A stretch of DNA of 64,000 bases, from the NCBI RefSeq assembly GCF_019578655.1, contig NC_063258.1:29144802-29208801 (forward strand), in the 5' to 3' direction. The DNA comes from Ricinus communis. Lineage: Eukaryota; Streptophyta; Magnoliopsida; Malpighiales; Euphorbiaceae. Under the pieces are notes generated by a model. The model was not told where the DNA came from. It worked only from the letters and a program-made list of their open reading frames with translations, and ran no database searches. Of this stretch, positions 24,344 through 34,951 are shown piece after piece; the stretch's first letter is position 1; each line of letters opens with the position of its first letter. The translations under genes and the position numbers were made by a program.

Positions 24344-27300
24344 CTAGTGTGGTTTCGGAACATACCCGTCAACAGCAAAGTTTCGTGTGGCAGCCGGAAT
24401 AGCTAAGCGTATTCCATCCAATTCAGGCTTTGCAATCACCTGGCAACCCAGACGAGAACTGCAAAATCCACAACATCCCATCAATCCAGATTCAACGCAT
24501 AAGAAAGATTTTTGTGTGTTCATGACGAAGAAACTCACGTTTCAGTGAGCCCAAAGGCCAAATCCAACATGTCATTTTCCTCGTCTGTTGGATCTTCTAA
24601 TTTGTTGTAGTGTTCCATATCCTACAATAATATACTATATTTAGGCCCACTCTTCAGTTTAACATTATTGTGGAATTACCACATAGCAATAATTTTTTAA
24701 TCACTTACCATGACAATCACATGACACGTTGAGCACGCAAGTGACCCTTCGCATGCTCCTGAAATGAAATTAAAATTACCGAATCAAACAACAAGGGGAA
24801 TGAAACTTGTTTGTCATATACAAATCGATTTTTTGCAACATTTGTTGAAGATGGCAAAAACAAATAGGGGAGATACTAACTCAATTAGAAAAAGGAGGGA
24901 AGCGAATATTCAATGAAAACACAGGCTATCGTACATCCCTTAAAAGCAATAAAAAATGAGTAAACAGCCAATTACTAGCAACTAGTTTTGAATAAAATAA
25001 AGTATTACCATCCCGATAGCAGTGGCTTGAGGATAAACAAATTAAAATGAACTCAGAGGTGGAAAGCACTGGACTAAAAAATATGAGCAGAATTCTTACC
25101 TTCAAGTTCTATGTCATTTTCATGAGCGGCTTCTAACATAGACATTCCAAGAGGAACTTTGATGTGCTTTTCCTCTCCATCTTTATCAACGAATGTAACA
25201 GATATTCTGCAAATATCATAAAAGTGAAAAGAAATAACACCAATATCTACAGTCAGATCTAAGTTAGAAAGAAGACTGCCATGATAGATTTCACCACTGA
25301 ATTCTTCAATAGCAAAACAGTGCAGAAAATTAAGTATTATATCCATATCCTGATTGTCAATGGCATAAGACCAACAAAGCATGCACACGAACACTAAATG
25401 ATGGAAAGCATAGCAATAGAGGAATGAATATGATGCAAAAAAATGCCACACGTATATACTAAATATCATCTGCTGCTGCTTCTACACACAATTACTTAAC
25501 TTGGACAGTCTCAGTGCCACATCTATAACTGTGTTTGTAGAACTGCTTAATTAAATCTTTAAGACCTGGAATAGACTTAATGAATTCCTTTGACTATATT
25601 ATAGGTACTGATAGTCTATAAAAAAAGGAGACAAGCATCTTGCTTTGACATGAGATAGGTTTCAAAAGCAGAAACTCCTGAAAATCCAGTATGGAACATG
25701 AGTATGACTCCATATATTTTTCTGTATCTAATAATATGGAGTTTATCTGAACAAGTACTGAATACTTTTTGCCTACAAAACCATAAAGTATAAAACAAAC
25801 ATAAATAATTACTGATTCTACACATTTTTCACAAGTGAAGATGAATTTCGCGAATATGAGTGTTCAGCGACAACGCTCATCTCCTCACTTTTAAAAGCAA
25901 AGAAGTCAATAGGAGCCTCAAGATATAAATACAGGAACGTACCTTAAGGAAAAGGTAGAGATTTGATATTGACAAGCAAGTGAAAAAGGTTAAGAAAAGA
26001 AAAGGATGTTGCAAAAACTGTAATTATAAACATCTGGCAAGCCTAAAAATTTAGGTCCTTGGATAATGACTGATCTTATTCAAGCTTGTAGAGATTGAAT
26101 AGCTGAAGTGAATGAGCAACCAGTGGAAACAAGTATTCAACCTCATAGGGAGACGAAGAAATGGACTTCCAAGTAACCCTAGATAGTTGAGAAAGTATCT
26201 AATGATATCAGAGTTCATGATGTTTAGAGGGTGTCATTCTGAACTCTGCTTCTAAAATTAAAGTATAAAGTTATGCATCCATCATAATGATCATATCATT
26301 GATTATGCCATTGTGAAATGCTGATCACCAATAAAAAGGATGTTGTTTGCTTACTTGAAATACAAGAGGGTAATGGAATAGTTTCAGGAACTGTCGACGG
26401 AAAAAAACTTACTTGTGCTTCTGTTCATCTCCGTCCGCAATATCATTACCAGAAGCTGTCGTAGAAAACAGATGATACCTGGGAGATAAGGTACCTCGGA
26501 ATCCCTTAGTCTCTGGATGTAATTCACCCTGTTACAAAGCAAGATCCAAACATATCCAGAAATGAGAATGATGAGGTGATAGAAGTCTATTTCAAATAGA
26601 AAGAGTTTTACACCCATAAAACCACTAAATACTTGTGACCAGGTTTATCAACTGTGATTTCAGTAAGCTGATCATTACGCTCAAGATTAGTATGACTCCT
26701 CTTTACATGCCAGGATATCTCCTCAAGTGATAAATGCCAAGCAGTGTTCAAAGGCTTAGGGTTCAAATCTGATCAAACAGTCATAGGATTACATATACAG
26801 CATGTCTATACCATCCATTATAATGAGAATTTATTCTTTTTAAAATACCAATTGTTTCACTTGTAAAAAGTTTATTTTCGCATATCTTGAGTTTAGTAAG
26901 AAATGCTTCCAAGCTCTCCCATCTCACTAGTTTCCCAATCCAATAAGGGCCCTCAACTCTCATTTCCAGTGCATCATACGTTTTGATTCAATTTTCATAA
27001 AATTCTAAATGGTCGCCAAAAAAAGGAACAAATGAAACTAACTTGTTATGTTATGAAGAAAATTACAACACCCAATCTATTCCCATAAAATAAACTGTTT
27101 GTGCCATAAGTTAACTAGACCCAGAATCATTCCAAATTTGCAATACCACAAGAAGATGACTTATGCCAGCTTCCTACAGCCCAAAGAGTATGTGGAACCC
27201 AGATTAGCAGCTGGTAATAAAGACAAACGTAAGCAAATCTAAAGTAAAATTTAATGAATGCTTAAAGTTTAACTGCCATGTAATACAGGTACTCTCTTCC

Positions 27301-28033
27301 AATTCAAGCTCCCAAACCAATCATGTTCCACAAGCATCCAGGAGAATAGTTACTCGTCTTGAAATGAATAAAGTCTAGGCCTTAGATCAATGAGGACTCA
27401 GTCATTGAGAAATTGATTTGGGATAAGCTTTAAATGCTGCCACTTGCAAAAAGTTTATTGTTTCACTTGCAAATATTAGCAACATCAAGAGACAGCATAA
27501 AGCTTATCCCAAATCAAGTTCTCAATAACTGAGTTCTCATTGATCTATTCTAGAGTTTATTATTTTAAGACGAGTAGCCACACAAACAACTTTAGAATAA
27601 TTGCAAGGAAAGACTCAGCTAGTAATTCCATAACAATTTGATCATAATAAGAAACATCAAGTAACCATTCCATTCAAAGTTACTAGACAATCACTTACTT
27701 GAGGTCGCCAATATTGACTATAAGGTGTTCGTACAAATTCTGTTCTACTCAAGGATGTACATATACCTGTGCAAAATGAAACAATGTAGCAATAGAGGGA
27801 ATAAAGAAGTAACCAATTTAATGCAATTACATACATTTGAACTATTCTGTTTTCATGAATCAATTATGCTTCTGAACCTGATAGTATATAGGCTAAGCAT
27901 AACCCTATTATCCTACGTAGCATCAGCAGAAGTTCCTATATTTTAAACCCATATTAAGAAAAGTGCACATACCTCTTGAAAGTTGCTTAACAATCCCAGA
28001 TCCAATTCTTGAAAGTCTAGAAGAAACTAACAT
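24344..28033 (-). CDS. MFDX1: Mitochondrial adrenodoxin-type [2Fe-2S] ferredoxin
   Basis: Seven exons: 28033-27973, 27766-27699, 26528-26413, 25206-25100, 24758-24709, 24621-24539 and 24458-24344. They give exactly 199 residues plus TAG with GT-AG introns. The basic, Ser-rich start (LVSSRLSRIGSGIVKQLSRG) resembles a mitochondrial presequence. The ferredoxin fold begins at ISVTFVDKDGEEKHI. Cluster ligands are Cys120, Cys126 and Cys129 (CEGSLACSTC, spacing C-x5-C-x2-C) and Cys167 (SRLGCQV). The conserved end is NFAVDGYVPKPH. In plants these proteins pass electrons from adrenodoxin reductase to mitochondrial biotin synthase and Fe-S assembly; this is family knowledge. Arabidopsis has two paralogues and I cannot choose between them. 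Intron 2 (26529-27698) carries a foldback element, and a hAT-type element starts 162 bp before the ATG. Confidence 0.93.
27351..27576. mobile_element. Foldback/MITE-like element in a ferredoxin intron
   Basis: Two arms, 27351-27439 and 27493-27576, are inverted repeats about 85% or more identical by eye around a 53-nt loop. They include a perfect inner match of about 20 bp. The ends read TA-CTCGTCTT...AAGACGAG-TA, which fits a TA target duplication and the CTC start of Stowaway-type (Tc1/mariner) MITEs. No other family feature is visible. Because it lies inside a transcribed intron, the RNA could form a long hairpin. Confidence 0.7.
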
Positions 28034-28194
28034 AATTATCTGACCTCAATAGCTCCCTATACTCCAAATAAAAGAAAGATTAAAATTTAAAGTAACCGAA
28101 TATTTTATTCTGAAAACAAGCATGTAACAAAAACAAAACAAAGTATGTGATCCCCATTTGAGCTTAAAAAAAACACATATATAGCAATCAATCA

Positions 28195-30623
28195 TAGGGA
28201 TGGCAACAGATGGTACCCGCTCACTTAATGATATCTGAACCCGAATCCGTTTAAATAACAAATAAATGAACCCGTCCGAAATCCGATTAAGAAGTTCTTC
28301 TTGTTACCCGAACAAGTCCCAAATCCTAATAGGAATACCCGCATACTACCCGAACCTGAAAATCCATTTAATGAAATGATTGTTAAATAAATTTTATGAT
28401 TATTTAAATGGGTAGCGGATATCCTATCCGTTAAAACCCATTTATATGAACATTCGGATAATTAAATGGGTACCCGTTTACAATAATTCAAATTAATAAA
28501 AATAAAAAAATTACAAAATATAAACTAATCAAGTCTAAATATTCAACATTAAACGTTCGAGATATTAATACAACCCAAGCATAAATTTAATAAAATTTAA
28601 AATAATGTTATAAATAGTAAAAACTAAATAAAATACAATTTTAATAAAAAAGAAATTGTATATTGTATACATTATTAGCAATAAACTAACTCAAAAGAAA
28701 TAAACCATCTTTTCACTACATGAATCTGTTCAATTGAACAATTTAAAAACTAAAGTCTCAAAATCAGTTTAGAAACATGAGCTGTTACAAATTAAAGTAA
28801 ATATAACCAGATTTTAGAAGACTTGAGTTATTACAAATTAAATCAAATGTAACCAACCAGCACCTGCAATATTGAAAACATCATGAACACCCCCCGTTTC
28901 TCAGCCAGTAGATTTTGTAAACCATAAAATGCTGCAGCACTCCAGTATATACCTATTTGCATTATCAAACAAACTGTTATATCTTGATGTTTCATTTGCA
29001 TTTCTTTAATATAAACAATGCACCAATGTCCCTTACAATAGATCTATTTACAACTATTACTATAAGAAACAACTTGCTTCTGCAGTTGAACAAGATTCTA
29101 AAAAAAAAATAAAAAAGGCTGGTAATATACATACACACAGTCAACAACATATACAGTAACAAACCAACATAGCAATCAAAGCAAAAAGATAACGGGAAGA
29201 GTCAATCTTAAAACAGGAAGAAAAGTGACCATCAAATAGAAAAATCAATCTTAAACAAGCTTTTGCCATCCATCTCCATATGTTATTATCAAACAGAAAA
29301 AAAAAAAAAATCAATACTAAACAAGCTTTACTTTAATCTAACAGTAGAATACAATAATAATTAATGGCAAATTAAAACAACATACCTGATGAACGGCGAA
29401 GGAGAAGCCGACTGCTCCGAGGGCGGAGACGACTACAGCAAGGGCGACGGCGACGGCGACGATGACTGCAGCAAGGGCGGCGGCGATGACAGATCGGCGA
29501 CGGCAGCAAGGGCGGCGGCGATGACAGATCGGCGACGGCAGCAAGTTTTGGTGATTGCAAAGAGGCTTGAGAGGGTGGAGGCTGTGAGGTTTAGATGAAA
29601 ATAGAAGTAGGGTTTCTTTGTACTGTGTTATATTTTGCTTTTGTTTTAGTTTGTTATAGCAAAACTTCGTAGTTTTATAATTTTATTTAAAATTATATAA
29701 ATTGTTTATTTCCTTTTAAACTTACATATGATATTATTATTACTATTATATTAGTAAAGAAAAAATTAAATTCATATATAGTATTTTTATCTTTTCATAC
29801 AAATATTAAGTTTTGATATTATAAGAATAAAAATTAAATTATATAATATATTCAAGAAAAAATTTGTTTTATAATTTTAAATATAATAACACATTATTAA
29901 TGCTTTGTTTTAATGATAAAAATGAGATTAATTAGTTAAATTTAAAAATGAAACTAAACGAAAAAAATAGTATATAAGATCTTTTATATTATATTAATTA
30001 GTTAAAACTTTTATTACTAGTAAAGATTATTTAATAAATATAATTAACATATTGACATTACATAATCATAAGTTAATAATACTAATTGGTTGGGTTGGTT
30101 CCTATAATAATACTTTTTTAACAAAATTTAGTTTTTCTTTCTTTTTTTGTCTATAAGTGATATTTAATTTACTAACAAAAGAGTCTTATAATATTATTTT
30201 ACATATTAGTGAGGATTATGTGAATTAACTGTTAATAGATACGACAATTGATGACTTAGTTTATTAAAAAAGACTAATAAAAAAATCATATTAATTAGTT
30301 AAAAGACATATTATTATTAAAAATTATTTATATATATATGTGTGTGTGTGTCACTTAAATAAAAATCACTAAATGGCATGATGGTAAAATGAGTTTCTTT
30401 TTAATAAAAGGTCTAAGATTTAAGGCATACGGAGAATAAAATAATAAATAATATTCTTAAATGGTCTAAAAGGGTACGGGTACCATATTGGAATTCGGAT
30501 ATCTAATATACTCAAACAAGAATAATTTAAATCTTAAATCCATCTTCAACCAATTTATTACTATTTAAGTTTGTCCCATTACAGTTAGATTGGAGCGGGT
30601 ATAAAAAAATACATGTCCAACTA
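28195..30623. mobile_element. hAT-type non-autonomous element A, copy 1
   Basis: It begins TAGGGATGGCAAC, a terminus typical of plant hAT elements, followed by many ACCCG/GGATATCC-like subterminal motifs. An exact 8-bp direct repeat, ATCAATCA, flanks it at 28187-28194 and 30624-30631, which is the hAT target-duplication length. The right end (GTCCAACTA) looks shortened by about 9 bp relative to element B, whose end is GGCATCCCTA. No transposase frame is present. A GC-rich internal block (29,390-29,600) contrasts with AT-rich flanks. The first tandem-array boundary (about 29,318) lies inside this element. Confidence 0.65.
29468..29544. repeat. GC-rich 35-bp minisatellite in hAT element A
   Basis: Two copies of a 35-bp GC-rich unit (core GATGACAGATCGGCGACGG) lie in direct tandem, within a wider GC-rich block of GGCGAC repeats. 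The block opens frames on both strands, for example 69 codons on + at 29389. The same block recurs near 43,893 and 58,302 with the array. Confidence 0.8.
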
Positions 30624-30987
30624 ATCAATCATCCAACGCTTACATTTTATAAGAGAAAAAAAAGAAAAAAAAGAAACCTTTATTAACGAAGGTAATGGAT
30701 CCAACTTAAGGTCTACATTTGTTGGGCTGACAAGTTTTTGTGAGGCTGCCCCTATATAATTGAAGCTTCGAACAAAAATTAATCAAAGGGAAAAGCAAAT
30801 GGTTAACGGCAAAAACCTTCTTCCCCTCTCTTCCATGGATGCTTCCTTTTTATTTTTGTTGTTCTATATCGTTAGTCTATTTAATCATTTAGAGGCCCAT
30901 TTGGACATTACCCTATAACGGCCCAACTCCATATTCTGAGTAGCGTCTTTATTTTTTAATTTTTTTCTTGACACCAAAAAAAAGAAA

Positions 30988-31038
30988 TGGAGACGTGGGG
31001 TAATCGAACCCCGTACCTCTTGCATGTAAAGAGGATAC
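30988..31038 (-). pseudogene. tRNA-Ala-like 3' fragment, unit 1
   Basis: On the minus strand this reads as an anticodon arm, then variable loop, T-arm (GGGGTTCGATTACCCC) and an acceptor end closing with TCTCCA. It resembles the 3' half of plant tRNA-Ala, but the T-loop has an extra base and the anticodon position reads TAC if aligned to tRNA-Ala. The 5' half is absent; instead hAT element B starts at the next base. A T-rich tract follows the CCA. It is a decayed tRNA or tRNA-derived retroelement, not a functional gene. Confidence 0.5.
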
Positions 31039-32902
31039 TAGGGATGGCAACAGAAAGGGTACCCGTCCTTTAATATTATTCAAACTTGAATTCCTTTAAA
31101 TTATATTTATCTTAACCTATCCTAGATCCTAATAGGAATACTTACAAACTATTCAAACTTATTAAAATTTGTTAAGATTAAATGACTATTAAATAAATTT
31201 TATGAGTATTTAAATATGAAGCGGGTATCTTATCCGTTAAAAACCGTTTATATTAATATTTTAGTAATTAAATGGATATCCGTTTATAATAATTTAAATT
31301 AATGAAAATGAACAAAAATAACAAAACATAAATTAATAAAGTCTAAATATTCAACATTAAATGTTTGATATATTAATACAAACCAAACATACATTTAAAA
31401 TTACAATCAACTTGCTCAATAAAAACTTCATGGAAATACACTATAATTCAACATCTTCTTTAATTAGACATAAACAACTTGCTTGTGTAGTTAAACAAGA
31501 TCCTAAAAGTTTAAAATAAAAAATTACAATCAACAAATTATAGTTAAATATATCTCATATATTTAGCATATATTAATGCACTTAGCATTACAAATTGCTA
31601 ATTTATTTCTAACATGGTAGATTAAAGAGTCGATTAAAAAAAAGATAATTGATGTTTGCAATGTGAGTGGGTATCTTGGTCACATGGCACTTTGTTTTAT
31701 TGAAATCAATACGTTTGGTGTGAAAAACAGAAGTGATCATTTAAACGGCTGATTATAAATCTAGAAATGATTCTTTCGGAAAAAAAAAAAACTCTACAAA
31801 TGATTAAATCTTGACTCATAAATTAGGTCAAAATTAATTAGAAATGAGTGTTTTCTTTTATATCATGATCATTATAAAATCAACTCTTATTACTATTTAA
31901 AGTTTTGAGTACATTACAGCTTAAATTTTTAAAATCCACCAAATTCTTTTTGGAATATTTGACGATTCAAATGGACAGAAACTAGGCACTAAGGTTTCAA
32001 GTTGACTATATCTATTTTTTTCCACATTTGTCCACATCTATTTTGATAAAGTTGTTGCCTTCCTAGCTTAATTTACGTGAGACGGAGCAACGGCTGAAAA
32101 TGATGGCAGTAAGGGCGATGCCAATAACAGCGGCATGGATCGCAGCAGTGCGGCTTGAATGGCAGCAGTGGCTACTTGAATGGCGGTAGCAACAGAGTGA
32201 ATCGCAACAACGCTGGCGTGGACAGCAGCAGCAGCGACGTGAATGGCAGTAGCAATAGAGTGAACGCCGGCGTGAAGAAAAGGGTGGATGGTAGAGGCTT
32301 CGACAGGGTTGAATTGATGTCAGTTTGAGATGAGAAGAAGATAATAGAATTAAAGTTTATTTTGTTTTCAATTTCTTTTAGTTTGGTATATTTGAACTAT
32401 ATAGTTTTATTTAAAATTATGTAATTTTATTTATGTATTCTTTAGCTTGCTAGTTGTTACATCACAATTATGTAGTTTTATTCAAAATTATATAGTTATA
32501 TTTAGGTTTTTTTTTTTAATTTGGTACATCAAAACTACGTAGTTTTACTCAAAACTATATAGATTACTTTGAAACTATGTAATTTTGTTTAAAACTATAT
32601 AGTTTTATTTTTAATTTATATGTGACAATAAAAAAAATTTATTAGATTTATATATGATATTTTTATTTTTATATAAATAGTTTTAATATTATAAAAATAA
32701 AAATTAAATTATATAATATATCTAAATTTTAAAAAAATTATTTTATATTTCTAGACGTAATAACACAATATATATACTTATTAATATAGGATCTTAATAG
32801 TAAAAGTGAGATCTATTAATTAAAATTAAAAATGTAAGGTTAAAATTTAAATTCTACTACATAACAGTATGGTATAAGATTCTTTTTATATCATATTAAT
32901 TA
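31039..32902. mobile_element. hAT-type element B, unit 1 copy, right end deleted
   Basis: It starts TAGGGATGGCAAC and aligns over several hundred bases with the left end of element A. It has its own GC-rich core (32,090-32,300) with GGCAGCAGTGG-type repeats. It stops at an ATTAATTAA stretch and continues directly into the dispersed repeat. The intact version in the third unit continues to 62,405, so about 670 bp of the right end are missing here. Confidence 0.7.
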
Positions 32903-33559
32903 ATATGATGGTTAACTAACAATAATAACTGAAACTAATAAAGATACAAAGGTAAAGAAATTATTTATTAAATAAATAAATAAGAAGGTTCATACATGTA
33001 AAAATGTTAAATTAAATACTTATGAAAACTAGCATAACATATTTAATTCAATCACCATAGTATTAAATAGAAAGGCATAAAATAAAACAGAAAACAAAAG
33101 CTCATTTGAAATCCAGAAATTTTTCAAGGTATGAAGATGATTGGTCTCACTTTCCACTTTTTGAAAAACTTTTAGATTTTAAAAGCACAATGAAAACTAA
33201 TAGTAAATGTTTATGGAAGAATTGTAGAGAGAATAATAGTGGATAGATACGAGCGGAGAAAGCTCTCATCCTCATTTTAGAACTAGATTTGTAGAGATAT
33301 ATATAGAGAAGAGTCTTCCTTTTAGTAAGTCTTCATAAAAATATACATACCCAATATAAGCTTATTTAATAGATAAGACTATAGGTATATTTGTCTCTAT
33401 CAAATACTATTCCGCAATAACTCTTAATATAAATTATAATAATAATACAAACTCACTAAAATGCCTTCTTTGGGCCTTATATAATTCGGCTAGCACAACA
33501 AATAACAGGTATATATGTCTTAATTTTGGGCATTGACACGAACATGTCCAATTAAGATC
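32903..33559. repeat. Dispersed repeat D, unit 1 long copy
   Basis: About 650 bp starting TATGATGGTTAACTAACAAT is about 90% similar to 63,351-64,000 and shares its first 300 bp or so with 42,745-43,083. No coding frame is visible. It may be an LTR fragment or other non-autonomous element; the class is undetermined. Confidence 0.65.
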
Positions 33560-34951
33560 ATCTTTTAGTAATTTTTTTCATAATTTCTTCTATTGGCTAA
33601 TATTATTTGGATGACAATGAAACTTAAATGAGGTAAAAACACATATCTTCACCATATTATATATAGAAATATATCATCAAAACTGTAAAATACTCTAAAT
33701 ATCTATATATAATATATATAATTTAGATTTATGAGTAACATTGAAAGATTTATAAATTTAAGAAAACTTAAAAAATCGTTCTGATTATTGCTAGTTTTTT
33801 TTTGGTCAAGTCAAGTTAGATATATATGTAATTAAGAATCTTTTCAAATATATGAATGTTTTGATTAGTATCTCAAAAAAAAAAAAAAGCTAATTTACAT
33901 TGTTTTTTATGTCTAAAATTTAACTTCAGTCCATCTAAGTGATAAACACTAGTCTTCTAGAGGTTATTCTTTTTCTTTTTCTTTTTTTCATTGAAATTCT
34001 ATTTTTTGTCGTGTGAACATTTTCATTAAGAAATGTATACTTATAATGAGTTAATACTTTTAGAAGAGTTTTTCGTTTACTGTATTTAAAAAAAAAATCA
34101 TGGCAACTTTGTGAGGTGTTATCATAAATTGTTCCATTTTTTTCTATTTTTAATTAGATGTTTATGTATTTTAAAAGAAATAATTTTAGCATAAAACAAA
34201 AAATACATTAATTTTATACGCAATCATATCCGAATAAGGATCATAATTGAATAAGGTCGAGTTGAATAAATTTTAAAAAGTTTATATACATCTTACAAAC
34301 TGTTAAAAATAAATTATAATTTTTTAAACTTAGACTTAGTCCGAAAGCTTAAAGGGAATAGAAAAGTATTTAAACTTGAGTTATATAAATACTGAACCAG
34401 TAAATAAGCACATTTTGCTAATCTTCTGAAGAAGTCGAGTTAGTGATGTTAGTATATGGTTCTGTCCTAATTTCAGGTAAATTTAGTATATTAAAGCTAT
34501 TGAATGTAGATTTCCCATCAGGAAAAACAAATCTAGCATGAAACCCCACATTGTCTAAATAAAACAAAGTAATAAAATATCACCAATGTATGCTCATTTT
34601 TCATTCGTATGTGGAGCCCTAATAAGGCTCTTAGACCTAAAATTGCCAAATGTTTCTGGTCTATAATCTAACTGGAAAAAAAAAAAAAAAAAAAAAGAAC
34701 TTTTAGGTACCGAGTACTTAATAAGTGCGAAGTAACACACAGTTATATCTATTGGTAATTCTCAGGCTATATCAAGGATCCATTTCCAGGAAAAAAAATT
34801 TCCTAGAGATTGCATTTAGAAAAGTGAATGCAAACTCAAAAGAAAAATATTCATATGAATTATGCATAGAAATATATCCGTATACATACAACGCACACAA
34901 TCTAAAACAACAAACAATTTTGCACTGCCTATAAACAAGGGGGACACGTAC
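33560..34951. other. AT-rich region 3' of the JmjC gene, unit 1
   Basis: No further JmjC exon could be recognised. A minus-strand open frame near 34,560-34,420 (containing FHARFVFPDGKSTFNSFN) follows a TTTATTTAG acceptor-like site and ends at a stop. I do not recognise it and it may be chance. A poly-A tract of about 20 lies at 34,676-34,696. Confidence 0.4.

Noticed and set aside
25074..25469. 131-codon minus-strand frame taken as one exon
   Set aside because: Only 25100-25206 is exon; the upstream part is intron read-through before the AG acceptor.
29338..29598. Overlapping open frames on both strands in the GC-rich block (also near 43,763 and 58,172)
   Set aside because: They are low-complexity products of GGC/GAC repeats inside a transposon, with no domain and no splice context.
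30988..31038. Functional tRNA-Ala gene
   Set aside because: The D-arm and 5' acceptor strand are missing and the T-loop has an extra base.
34410..34560. Possible last exon of the JmjC gene or part of another gene (FHARFVFPDGKSTFNSFN)
   Set aside because: An acceptor-like site precedes it, but the sequence matches nothing I know in JmjC proteins and no donor links to it.
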